DNA of 64,000 nucleotides, taken from JARYLZ01 sp964388275. GTDB lineage: Bacteria > Bacteroidota > Ignavibacteria > SZUA-365. The stretch is taken from the NCBI GenBank assembly GCA_964388275.1, contig CAYLZD010000003.1:62001-126000 (forward strand), written 5' to 3'. The notes below the pieces were generated by a model. The model worked only from the letters and a program-made list of their open reading frames with translations. It did not search any database and had not been told where the DNA came from. A program made the translations under genes and the position numbers. Positions 15,116 to 23,253 of this stretch are shown piece by piece (the first letter of the stretch is position 1; every line of letters starts with the position of its first letter).

Positions 15116-16375
15116 TTGAAATCCCTCGCCGCGATATCAGCACTGCTTCTAATTCCGTTCTGCGCCTCGCTCGCGCAACCCCATCCTTGGACGCGCGTCT
15201 ATCAGAGCGAATCGGATACCACTTTATACGGCGTGCATGTGAAGGACGCCATGAATGCAATAGTCGTCGGCGACACAGGCGTAGTCAAACGCACCAGCGA
15301 CGGCGGCGCGACATGGACGATCGTACCGAGCGGCACCCGTCACCGTCTTTACAGAATCCGTTTCATGAATCCTACGGACGGTTACATAGTCGGCGGAGAG
15401 GTCGGCGCCAGAGACGCCATACTCTTGAAAAGCACCGACGGAGGCGACTCTTGGGTGGAAGTAGACACGAAGGGCGACAGAACACTCTTCGATGTCTGGT
15501 TTCACAACCGTGACACGGGGATTGTTGTCGGACAGGCCGGGGTGATGAGGGCCACGGTTGACGGAGGCAAAACCTGGACTTCAGTCGACGCAGGGTTCGG
15601 ACAGAACAACATCTATTCGATAGATTTTCCCGACAGGAGGATCGGATACATCTGCGGAAACGTGGGCAAGGTGGCCAGAAGCTCCAACGGCGGCGCTTCA
15701 TGGCGGGAGCAAACGAGCGGCAGCAATTCGAGTCTTTTCTCGATTTCCTTCGGCGACCCGTACAACGGAACGATAGTGGGCGACGGCGGCGTGATACTGC
15801 ACACGAGCAACGGCGGTTCGAAATGGGAAACGCAATACGCGGAATTCCCGATCTCCAGTTCCCTGCTCGAAGTGCTTCACCTCGACGTCAACACCGCATA
15901 CGCTTGCGGCTGGTTTGGCATCATCATCGGCACTACCGACGCCGGAACGACGTGGAAAATGCAGGAGTGGAGCGGGACCGAAATAGTGGAATCGCTTCAC
16001 TTCTCGGACAGTCGAAACGGGTATGCTGTCGGCTGGAACGGAACGATTCTGAGAACTGTGAACGGCGGAGGTATCGCCGCCGGAGAAGAGCCGCCGTCGC
16101 CCGCCCGCGCCTCCGGAATAACCGCGTATCCCAATCCGGTATCGGCGCGAGCACAGCCGTTCCTGAACGTGGAATTTTCCACCGGATCGCCAGGCCGCGC
16201 CCGCTTAACCCTCCATGACGCTCTGGGTAGGATTTGCGCAACGGTGGTCGACGACGTTCTTCCCCGCGGACGACACGCATCAGTCGTCGGAATCGCGAAT
16301 CTCGCGCCCGGCGTCTACTACCTGCGTACCGCCGGCGATGCCTCTCCCGGCCGGCCGGTCGTGGTCGTCAGGTGA
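15116..16375 (+). CDS. YCF48/BNR-repeat secreted protein with T9SS sorting domain
   Basis: A 419-residue exported protein: signal peptide MKSLAAISALLLIPFCASLAQ, then about seven beta-propeller blades, each with a sialidase-like Asp-box (TSDGGATWT, STDGGDSW, TVDGGKTWT, SSNGGASW, TSNGGSKW, TTDAGTTWK). The protein ends in a roughly 85-residue type A sorting domain (ITAYPNPV...LARLTLHDALGR pattern, ending PVVVVR). YCF48-type propellers occur in photosystem II assembly factors and many surface proteins; here the sorting domain points to the cell surface via T9SS. The start is TTG at 15116, since the only nearby ATG (15081) is in another frame and stops at 15117-15119. Function unknown. Confidence 0.85.
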   Translation: MKSLAAISALLLIPFCASLAQPHPWTRVYQSESDTTLYGVHVKDAMNAIVVGDTGVVKRTSDGGATWTIVPSGTRHRLYRIRFMNPTDGYIVGGEVGARDAILLKSTDGGDSWVEVDTKGDRTLFDVWFHNRDTGIVVGQAGVMRATVDGGKTWTSVDAGFGQNNIYSIDFPDRRIGYICGNVGKVARSSNGGASWREQTSGSNSSLFSISFGDPYNGTIVGDGGVILHTSNGGSKWETQYAEFPISSSLLEVLHLDVNTAYACGWFGIIIGTTDAGTTWKMQEWSGTEIVESLHFSDSRNGYAVGWNGTILRTVNGGGIAAGEEPPSPARASGITAYPNPVSARAQPFLNVEFSTGSPGRARLTLHDALGRICATVVDDVLPRGRHASVVGIANLAPGVYYLRTAGDASPGRPVVVVR

Positions 16376-16467
16376 TATTACCGAGCGAAGGAACGATGAA
16401 CGGGTTCGCGGCAAGGATACCACCGCTCGGAACGTTCGTCGCTCATGCAGCGTCGGTGGAATACGCG

Positions 16468-17328
16468 TCAACTCCGCTTAAAGACGCCCACCAGCCAATC
16501 CGCTGTCTTATCGAGCGCCTGCCCGAACTCGGATGTGATGCCCTCGAACGGGTGTGTAACACCGAAAGTGTGACCTGTTTCCGGGATCAGGCACAGCTCG
16601 GTTTCGGATTTATCCGCCGCGGAATACAGCCGTCCGGCTTCCTCGACCGGCACTGAAACATCCTTTTCCCCATGAACGATGAGAAGGGGTATGCGCAGGC
16701 GCGCGGCCGCGCCTTCCACATCGAAACGCGAGGGATCGCTTTCGTAATCCTCCAGCGCCTCGATGCCCAGCCGCATAACCTGGCCGGTTCTCTGGTTGAC
16801 TATCTGCAGGAAACCCCTTTCCCTCCATTCGGCCTTGGCATGAGGACCCCATCTGTCGAAGGTGGATACAGCAGCCCAGGTGGCCACAGCGCGCACCCTG
16901 GCGTCGGCAGCGGCTTGCAGCAGCGCTATGCCGCCTCCTCGCGAATGGCCGAGCAGAGCTATTCGGCTCCGATCAGCGGACGGAGGCAGCAATCCTCCCG
17001 CCGCAACTGCATCCAGCAAGTCTCCGAGGTCGCTCAGCTCGCGTGAGAGCGTGTTCCGGCGGAAGCTGTCGAGACGTGTGAACTCCAGAGGATCTTCCCC
17101 TATCCCGTTCAGCGAGAAGTTGAATCGCACGGTCACGAAGCCGCAGGAAGCGAATTTTTCTGCTGCCGCGGGGAAGAAACCCCAATCCTTGAAACCCTTG
17201 AAACCGTGACAGATCACGAGCACAGGCGGCTTTTCCACAGGGTGCGGTAGATGGATGTCCCCCTGCAGAGAATCACCGAAGCGGTTCTCGAGAACGAATG
17301 GGATTGCGGCCCTGGGCGCAGTCAGCAT
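16468..17328 (-). CDS. Alpha/beta hydrolase (dienelactone-hydrolase/S9-like)
   Basis: A 286-residue serine hydrolase. It has the oxyanion-side LVICHGFKGFKDWGFF, the nucleophile elbow LLGHSRGGG, a later acidic residue in LLIVHGEKDVSVPVEEA, and the catalytic His in ETGHTFGVTHPFEG, giving a full Ser-Asp-His triad. No signal peptide is evident, so it is likely cytoplasmic; the substrate is unknown. The start at ATG 17328 lies 10 nt after the stop of the deoxyhypusine-synthase-like gene; an ATG at 17355 or TTG at 17361 overlapping that gene is possible. No strong Shine-Dalgarno decides the matter. The two genes are probably one transcript. Confidence 0.8.
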   Translation of the reverse strand: MLTAPRAAIPFVLENRFGDSLQGDIHLPHPVEKPPVLVICHGFKGFKDWGFFPAAAEKFASCGFVTVRFNFSLNGIGEDPLEFTRLDSFRRNTLSRELSDLGDLLDAVAAGGLLPPSADRSRIALLGHSRGGGIALLQAAADARVRAVATWAAVSTFDRWGPHAKAEWRERGFLQIVNQRTGQVMRLGIEALEDYESDPSRFDVEGAAARLRIPLLIVHGEKDVSVPVEEAGRLYSAADKSETELCLIPETGHTFGVTHPFEGITSEFGQALDKTADWLVGVFKRS

Positions 17329-17338
17329 CTGACCGCGT

Positions 17339-18316
17339 TCACCATCCGAGCACATATGCAAACAGGAGGGGCGCCACGATGGTCGCGTCTGATTCGATAA
17401 TGAACTTCGGCGTATCCTTGCCCAGTTTGCCCCAGGTGATTTTCTCGTTCGGAACTGCGCCCGAATAGGAACCGTAGCTTGTGGTCGAGTCGCTTATCTG
17501 GCAGAAATAGCCCCAGAGCGGAACATTGGTTCTGCGCAGGTCCTGATGAAGCATGGGAACCACGCAGATCGGAAAATCACCCGCTATGCCGCCTCCGATC
17601 TGAAAGAATCCGATAGAGGAGTCCTCTGACGTGCGGGTGTACCAATCCGCCAGTTCGGTCATGTATTCGATCCCTGTGCGGACGGTATGAACATTTTTTA
17701 TATCGCCCTCGATGCAGTGCGCGGCGTACATGTTGCCGAGCGTGGCGTCCTCCCAGCCGGGCACGAACATCGGCAGGTTCTTCTCCGCGGCGGCGACCAT
17801 CCAGCTGTCTCTCGGATCAATCTGGCGGTGCTGTTCAAGCGCTCCGGAACGTATGACGCGGTACATGAATTCATGCGGGAAACGCCTCTCGCCCGCCTTG
17901 TCGGCGGCGACCCATTCGGCCAGAACGGCGCTTTCAAGCCGGCGCATCGCTTCCTCTTCGGGAATGCAGGTATCTGTCACGCGGTTCAGATGCCGCTCCA
18001 GCAGCGACTGCTCGTCGGAGGGTGTCAAATCCCGGTAATCAGGCAAACGCACGTAGTGATCGTGCGCGACGAGGTTGAATAGATCCTCCTCGAGGTTCGC
18101 GCCGGTGCATGTGATGGCATGGACCTTGTCCCGCCTTATCATTTCGGCAAGAGAAAGTCCCAATTCGGCCGTGCTCATGGCGCCCGCCATGGTGAGGAAC
18201 ATTTTGCCCCCGGATTCGAGATGGGCTTTATAGGCCTCGGCGGCGTCGATGAGAGCCGCGGCGTTGAAATGACGGTAATGATGCTTGATGAAATCCGTGA
18301 CGGGCGAGTTTGACAT
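17339..18316 (-). CDS. Deoxyhypusine synthase family protein (bacterial)
   Basis: In eukaryotes and archaea deoxyhypusine synthase transfers an aminobutyl group from spermidine to a lysine of eIF5A, in an NAD-dependent reaction. Bacteria lack eIF5A, and bacterial homologues are thought to act on free polyamines instead. This 325-residue protein has the NAD-site segments MFLTMAGAMSTAELGLSLAE and ITCTGANLEED, plus LPMFVPGWEDATLGNM and GFFQIGGGIAGDFPICVVPM. It also has EKITWGKLGKDTPKF, which contains the WGK lysine that forms the enzyme-imine intermediate. The core is therefore catalytically intact. Start 18316 (MSNSPVTDFIKHHYRHFN) matches the usual N-terminus, though no clear ribosome binding site is seen. 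Confidence 0.87.
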   Translation of the reverse strand: MSNSPVTDFIKHHYRHFNAAALIDAAEAYKAHLESGGKMFLTMAGAMSTAELGLSLAEMIRRDKVHAITCTGANLEEDLFNLVAHDHYVRLPDYRDLTPSDEQSLLERHLNRVTDTCIPEEEAMRRLESAVLAEWVAADKAGERRFPHEFMYRVIRSGALEQHRQIDPRDSWMVAAAEKNLPMFVPGWEDATLGNMYAAHCIEGDIKNVHTVRTGIEYMTELADWYTRTSEDSSIGFFQIGGGIAGDFPICVVPMLHQDLRRTNVPLWGYFCQISDSTTSYGSYSGAVPNEKITWGKLGKDTPKFIIESDATIVAPLLFAYVLGW

Positions 18317-18463
18317 GGCGCTTCGGGGCATTATTTCTGATGTTTGATATCCGAGGGCAAGGATAGGTTTTCCATCGATGAATGTCAAGCGGGCGACAGG
18401 CCGGGAGAGCGTAGATGAAATCGATACGAACCATCCGGAGGGCCGTCACCTCATGATTCCTGT

Positions 18464-19852
18464 TCAAGGCCGGTGGATGTCGAAAAAGCATGGCATCGAG
18501 GCGCCTTTCACCGTCGCGAGCAGAATCAGCGCGAGTTCGCGGAAATGATAATCTCCCCATTGCGACGACTCGCCGTACGGCGCGTCGGAACCAGCGGGAA
18601 TATGATCCCAGCCGTTCGGTCGATGATATACGGAATGAAGCAGCAGTCCCTGATGAGAAGGGTCCGTCGACAGATACGGTTCGTTGAATATTGTGCGGGC
18701 GATCGTCAGCCCCGCCTGCCTGTAGACGGCGGCGTCGTCGCGCGCTCCGCACATGTCGAGATGCGAGGCCAGGCGCAGAAGGCCCTGAGCGGCGATGGCC
18801 GCCGCCGAACTGTCCACCGGTTCCAAGCCGTTGAAAGGCGCCGCGGGCTTTTCGAGATAATCGCCGAGCAGCCGCAATCCCGGAGCGCCGGTGTCCCAGT
18901 AAGGCACCCCGTCCGCCGGTGTATTCCGGATATAGAAATCCGCAACTGCCCGGGCAGCTGTTTCAAGAAGCCGCAGGACGCGATTCTTGTCCATATCCAC
19001 AGGGAATTCCGACTCATCCGCCGAGAAGAGAAATTCCAGTTGTTCGGCGAAACCGCACACGGCCCAGGCCAGGCCGCGGGTCCAGGTGGAAAACGGCGAG
19101 TACCCCTGCTGTGTGGAAGGACAGCGGAAACTTCCGTCCCGCACGTTGAACACCGCTTCGTGCGCAACACGGCCGGATTCGTCGTAGACGTCGCGCCCCT
19201 CCCCGTAATACACATTCCAGCGCGACGTGCTCACCGCGTGCCTGAGCAGCCGGTGCAGCAGGGCGATTCTCGAATCGCTCTCGCCGATCAGATGCTGGCC
19301 GAGACGATGAGCCAGCGCGAGCGAGCGCAGCGTCCTCATCGTGTCGATGAACAGCGAGTGCGGTCCGTTGAACGAGTGGATGTAGCCGCCGGTTCCTCCC
19401 AGCGGCGTCCATCGGGCGGCCTGCACCGCCCCGCTTATCCGCAAAGCCTGGACACATTCTCCTCGCAAGCCCGTCGAGTCTTCGATGCGCCCGGCTGCGA
19501 TCAATCGCAGAAGATTTCCGTACGTGCTGACAATCTGGAATCCGTGGTCGTGAATGCCCGCGTTGGTCAAATGCGGAGGCATGCGGTTCCTGATTCCCTC
19601 GAGTGCTGATTCCAGAAAATGCCGCTCGCCGGTTGCCTCGAATTGAAGCAGAGCAGAGCCGAAATGGAAACCCAGCGTCCACTCCGTCCATCCGCGGTTC
19701 CGCCAGGCGCCTTTCACGGTTATAACGGGCGCGCCTGCGGCGAAATCCCAGGTGTCGAAAGCGGCGCGGATTTTTCCGGCTGAGACCGTGAAAACCTTTT
19801 CGGCGGCAGCCGCGAGTCCTGAAGCTCGCAGTCCGTGATCGATTCGAATCAC
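18464..19852 (-). CDS. Glycoside hydrolase family 88 (unsaturated glucuronyl hydrolase-like)
   Basis: GH88/GH105-type enzymes hydrate and remove the 4,5-unsaturated uronic acid left on oligosaccharides by polysaccharide lyases. The 462-residue (alpha/alpha)6-barrel protein shows WTEWTLGFHFGSALLQFEATGE, SFNGPHSLFIDTMRTL with a likely catalytic Asp, FSTWTRGLAWAVCGFAE, GVPYWDTGAPG, EPVDSSAAAIAAQGLLRLA and the closing WGDYHFRELAL, all typical of the family. No signal peptide is visible, as usual for enzymes acting on imported disaccharides. The GTG start overlaps the stop of the upstream flavin oxidoreductase by four nt (GTGA), indicating coupled translation. No polysaccharide lyase or SusCD pair is nearby. 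Confidence 0.87.
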   Translation of the reverse strand: MIRIDHGLRASGLAAAAEKVFTVSAGKIRAAFDTWDFAAGAPVITVKGAWRNRGWTEWTLGFHFGSALLQFEATGERHFLESALEGIRNRMPPHLTNAGIHDHGFQIVSTYGNLLRLIAAGRIEDSTGLRGECVQALRISGAVQAARWTPLGGTGGYIHSFNGPHSLFIDTMRTLRSLALAHRLGQHLIGESDSRIALLHRLLRHAVSTSRWNVYYGEGRDVYDESGRVAHEAVFNVRDGSFRCPSTQQGYSPFSTWTRGLAWAVCGFAEQLEFLFSADESEFPVDMDKNRVLRLLETAARAVADFYIRNTPADGVPYWDTGAPGLRLLGDYLEKPAAPFNGLEPVDSSAAAIAAQGLLRLASHLDMCGARDDAAVYRQAGLTIARTIFNEPYLSTDPSHQGLLLHSVYHRPNGWDHIPAGSDAPYGESSQWGDYHFRELALILLATVKGASMPCFFDIHRP

Positions 19853-21297
19853 GCAGACGTCTCCGGCATGTCTCCATCGACGCCGCCGGACTTCTCGGGC
19901 CGGAGAAGTTTAGCATACAATTGGTCCCGCGGCACACAACCGGTCGGAAACTGGCCGAGTTCGTTATCCTTCCGGCGCATCAGGTCGCTGCAGAAACTCA
20001 CCGCCAGGCAGACGCACCCTGCCCGCATCGCGCCGGTTTTCAAAACGTCGCGCGCGAAATCCGGATACGCCAGCGCGCCGCGGCCGACTGCCGCTATCGT
20101 GACCCGCCCGCGCCGTATGTTGGATTCGGCTGCATGCGCCAGCCAGCGTTGCAGCCAGGAGTAACCAGTGCCCACCACGGCAAGATCGGGGAAATGCTTC
20201 TGGATGGCCGCCGTCGCCCGAAAATGCCTGTCAACTCCGACAAGCGGATGCTCGGGCGCTTCATAACTCCCCACGGACGGACGCTCGTAAGGCCGACCGA
20301 TATGGGGGTTCCAATACGGGCTTCCCAGAGAAACATTCAGAAGGCTTACGCCGCATCCGACAAGCATGCGCACAAGATCGAGCGGCTCGCGCAAATCCAT
20401 CCTGAGCGGATCCTCCGGATCGTTGCCGAAACCGTGTTCGTAAGGAAGCTGTATGGCGGCCGGCGTCCCGGCGCCGCTCCTCGGATCGCTTGAGAAGGGT
20501 ATGCCGTCGTAGGCGTTAATGCGCGAAGCGAGAATGAGCCGCCCGCCCGTCCTGTCGGCGATTTTGCCGAGCGCGTTCCTGGCGAAACGCGTGCGGTTCT
20601 CGAAGCAGCCGCCGTATGGACCGGGACGATTGCGCGCGCCGAGGAGTTCGTGCAGAAGATAAGAATGGCATTGCTTCAAGTCCACGAAGTCGAAACCTGC
20701 CCGTTCCGCCAGAGCCGCCGCCTCGGCGTACGCGTCCTCCAGACGCTCGAGATAGTCGTCGGTCACCGCGGGCCAGTTCCTGTCGACCGTCTTTCCCGCG
20801 GCGCGGTCAATGAAAGTGCGCTGATCCACTACCGGGTTGTGCGCCGCTATCATGGGCTTTTGGAAACTGTAACGGCCCGAATGAGTCAATTGCAGACCGA
20901 TCAGGAGACCGCGATCGTCGCCCATCATCTCGCGATGCGCGATTCGGGCTTCCCTGACGAGTTTTTCGAACCGGCCGAGATTCTTCACGGTTATCCACAG
21001 TTGCCTGGGATTTGCGCGTCCTTCGGGCACTACGGCGGTGGCTTCGCCCCAAATCAGGGCAGCGCCTCCGGCGCCGAAACGCCGCCAGCGGCGGAAAGTG
21101 AGTTCGTCCGGCGTTCCGTCGAGCGTGCCGTCGCAGCCTTCCATCGGGTGAATGCCGAGGCGGTTCGCGAGCAGCCTGCTCCCAATCCGGAGCGGACGGG
21201 CTACGGCTTCAACCGGTTCTTCGAGCGTGATATCGACACCGAGCGAAGCAACGTCGCCGCGCAGTTCTTCTATGGATCTGTATTTGAAATAGCGCAC
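19849..21297 (-). CDS. NADH:flavin oxidoreductase, Old Yellow Enzyme family
   Basis: OYE-type FMN enzymes reduce activated double bonds. The 482-residue protein is longer than the usual 350-400. FMN-barrel elements are visible: RLGIHPMEGCDG near the start, ALIWGEATAV, LLIGLQLTHSGRYS, FDFVDLKQCHSYLLHELL (the usual HGAHGYL strand altered), PYGGCFENRTRFARNALG, and a C-terminal VVGTGYSWLQ...GRGALAYPDFARD with the phosphate-binding GRGALA. A C-terminal extension with Cys residues (GCVCLAVSFCSDL) follows; three Cys lie in a short span. There is no second NAD(P)H-binding domain. It is translationally coupled to the GH88 gene, suggesting action on a sugar-derived enone. Confidence 0.85.
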   Translation of the reverse strand: MRYFKYRSIEELRGDVASLGVDITLEEPVEAVARPLRIGSRLLANRLGIHPMEGCDGTLDGTPDELTFRRWRRFGAGGAALIWGEATAVVPEGRANPRQLWITVKNLGRFEKLVREARIAHREMMGDDRGLLIGLQLTHSGRYSFQKPMIAAHNPVVDQRTFIDRAAGKTVDRNWPAVTDDYLERLEDAYAEAAALAERAGFDFVDLKQCHSYLLHELLGARNRPGPYGGCFENRTRFARNALGKIADRTGGRLILASRINAYDGIPFSSDPRSGAGTPAAIQLPYEHGFGNDPEDPLRMDLREPLDLVRMLVGCGVSLLNVSLGSPYWNPHIGRPYERPSVGSYEAPEHPLVGVDRHFRATAAIQKHFPDLAVVGTGYSWLQRWLAHAAESNIRRGRVTIAAVGRGALAYPDFARDVLKTGAMRAGCVCLAVSFCSDLMRRKDNELGQFPTGCVPRDQLYAKLLRPEKSGGVDGDMPETSA

Positions 21298-21315
21298 GGT
21301 TTCCCGACGGACGAA

Positions 21316-21855
21316 TCAGACGAGGAGGACGCCTTCTATCTGCAGCAGCAGCTTCTTCCGCTCTATGCCGCCGCCGAAACCGGTCAAAGCGCCCTTCTCT
21401 CCTATGACGCGATGACACGGGACCACTATCGGAAGCGGGTTGCGGCCGAGGGCGCCTCCGACCGCCCTTGCTGACTCCGGATTGCCCAGCATTGCGGCGA
21501 CGGCTTTGTAAGTCGTGGTAGTCCCGTACGGTATTGTGCGGAGAGCCGTCCACACCTGCAGTTGAAACTGGGTTCCGAGGAGCGTGAGCTTCAAGGTGAA
21601 ACGCCTCAAGCCGCCGGAGAAATATTGATCCAGTTCCCTGCGGGCTTTGTCGTGTTCGCCGTCAGCCTGTTTGATTTCATACCCGCTGAAGTTGCGCGCG
21701 AGAAATTGATCGATCTCCCGCTGTATCCGGTCCGTGTCGAAGCCGATGAAGCAAAAAACTTCCCCTCTGCTCAACAGGTGCAGCCGCCCGACGGGAGAAT
21801 CGTGCCGCGACAGAGTTATTCGATTTTCGGATGTTCGGGTTTTTTTTGCGGTCAT
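21316..21855 (-). CDS. ogt: Methylated-DNA--[protein]-cysteine S-methyltransferase
   Basis: Suicide DNA-repair protein that transfers the alkyl group from O6-alkylguanine to its own cysteine. The 179-residue protein has the DNA-binding helix-turn-helix part (IPYGTTTTYKAVAAMLGNPESARAVGGALGRNP, conserved in the family). The active-site PCHRV follows, then GALTGFGGGIERKKLLLQIEG. Length fits Ogt rather than the Ada fusion. The start at 21855 is chosen because AGG precedes it and the ATG at 21888 lacks a ribosome binding site. It lies 18 nt after the oxidoreductase start region on the same strand, so it is the first gene of that unit. Confidence 0.92.
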   Translation of the reverse strand: MTAKKTRTSENRITLSRHDSPVGRLHLLSRGEVFCFIGFDTDRIQREIDQFLARNFSGYEIKQADGEHDKARRELDQYFSGGLRRFTLKLTLLGTQFQLQVWTALRTIPYGTTTTYKAVAAMLGNPESARAVGGALGRNPLPIVVPCHRVIGEKGALTGFGGGIERKKLLLQIEGVLLV

Positions 21856-22032
21856 GACCTGTCCCGCTGACGTGGACAGTGGAGGCATAACGAAAGAATC
21901 TACGCGATTTTTCCGCCATCAGCAAAGGCGGCTTCATTGAAGCCGCGGCGTGCTGCTTCCCTCTCCCGCCGGTTTTTCAGACAAGCGGAAAGGGCTTATT
22001 TTCCCGCATCACAAGGCCGTTTCCGTCCATCC

Positions 22033-23055
22033 ATGAAGAAAGCACTGATATTGCGCCTGAGTTCGATAGGCGACGTCGTACTCACGACTCCTTTCCTCCG
22101 GGCATTGAAAAGGGCCCGGCCGGAGTGGGAAATCCATGTTGCGGTCAGGCGCGAATACGCCGATCTTCTGCGCTATCACCCGGCCGTAAGCCGCCTGCAC
22201 GAGATCGATGTGTCCGCCGGTGTGCGCGGATTGCTCGAAGCCAATCGCCTCTTCCGTTCCTCGGGTTATGATAAGGTTTACGATCTCCACAACACGCCCC
22301 GGACGCGTTTGCTGCGCCTCGGAGCGGCACCCGATCTGCGAGTCGTGCGCAAGCGGAGTCTGCGCCGTTTCCTTCTGGTGCGCTGCGGTGTGCCGATCCG
22401 GGGAAACACGGTTCCCGTCGCGGAGCGCTATATTGAAACCGCCCGCGCCGACGGCGCCGTACCTGACCGTGAGGGGCCTGAACTGTATTTCCCCGGCGAA
22501 ATATGGGATGGGATAACAAAACGCATTGCGTCATTCCTGAAAGGCCGCAGCATACCCTTGCTGGCTATTTGTCCGGGCGCCCGGCACGAAACCAAGCGAT
22601 GGCCTGTCGAGCATTTCATCGCTTTGCGGGATCTAGTCCTGCGGGAGACGAACGCGGGCATATTGCTGCTAGGCGGTCCTTCCGACTCGGAGAGAGCCGA
22701 AGCTCTCTCGGCCGCAGTCGAAGACAGAGTGCTGAACCTCTGTGCCTCGGCATCATTGCCGGAAAGCGCGGCGGCGATGGACCACTGCTCAGCCGTGTTG
22801 AGCAACGACAGCGGTCTCATGCACATGGCCTGCGCGCGCGGGATACCTGTCGTCGCGTTGTTCGGTTGCACATCCAGAGAGTTCGGCTTCTTCCCCTATA
22901 ACAGCGCATCCAGGGTTCACGAGATACATGGCCTGACATGCCGGCCCTGCACACATATCGGATTGCCTCGGTGTCCGGAAGAGCATTTCCGCTGCATGCG
23001 GGAAATAACTCCGGAATCGGTGTTCATGTCCCTTTCTGAGCATCTTGGCGCTTAG
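22033..23055 (+). CDS. Glycosyltransferase family 9 (heptosyltransferase-like)
   Basis: A 340-residue GT-B enzyme of the ADP-heptose:LPS heptosyltransferase family. It has KALILRLSSIGDVVLTTPFLRAL at the N-terminus, which carries the conserved Asp of the SSIGDVVL motif. AICPGARHETKRWPVEHFIAL, ILLLGGPSDSERA and the C-terminal CSAVLSNDSGLMHMACARGIPVVALFG follow. Family members add heptose or related sugars to the LPS inner core. A KdsB gene for Kdo activation lies about 25 kb away in the same window. Start 22033 gives the typical MKKALILRL beginning; the longer upstream frame is not supported. Confidence 0.9.
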   Translation: MKKALILRLSSIGDVVLTTPFLRALKRARPEWEIHVAVRREYADLLRYHPAVSRLHEIDVSAGVRGLLEANRLFRSSGYDKVYDLHNTPRTRLLRLGAAPDLRVVRKRSLRRFLLVRCGVPIRGNTVPVAERYIETARADGAVPDREGPELYFPGEIWDGITKRIASFLKGRSIPLLAICPGARHETKRWPVEHFIALRDLVLRETNAGILLLGGPSDSERAEALSAAVEDRVLNLCASASLPESAAAMDHCSAVLSNDSGLMHMACARGIPVVALFGCTSREFGFFPYNSASRVHEIHGLTCRPCTHIGLPRCPEEHFRCMREITPESVFMSLSEHLGA

Positions 23056-23120
23056 CGACGACGCGCGCGTTCTCCCGGCAGCGCATGCCGCAACGCTGGG
23101 CGATCGAGAGCGTCATCGCC

Positions 23121-23152
23121 TTTCAGCGCCTGCTCACGGCGCTCTATCTTTG
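23121..23152 (+). promoter_or_regulatory. Bacteroidota-type promoter for maeB
   Basis: TTTC (23121-23124) and a perfect TATCTTTG (23145-23152) are separated by 20 nt, close to the TTTG-N19-21-TAnnTTTG consensus. It predicts a leader of about 95 nt before the maeB start. Confidence 0.5.
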
Positions 23153-23253
23153 TTGCTCATTCCAATATTTGCTAGCTTTCGGCGTTGACAACACAAGGCG
23201 GCACAAGCCGCTGCCTGAACGTATTCCCCACTAACAGGACCGGAGTACCTGCC

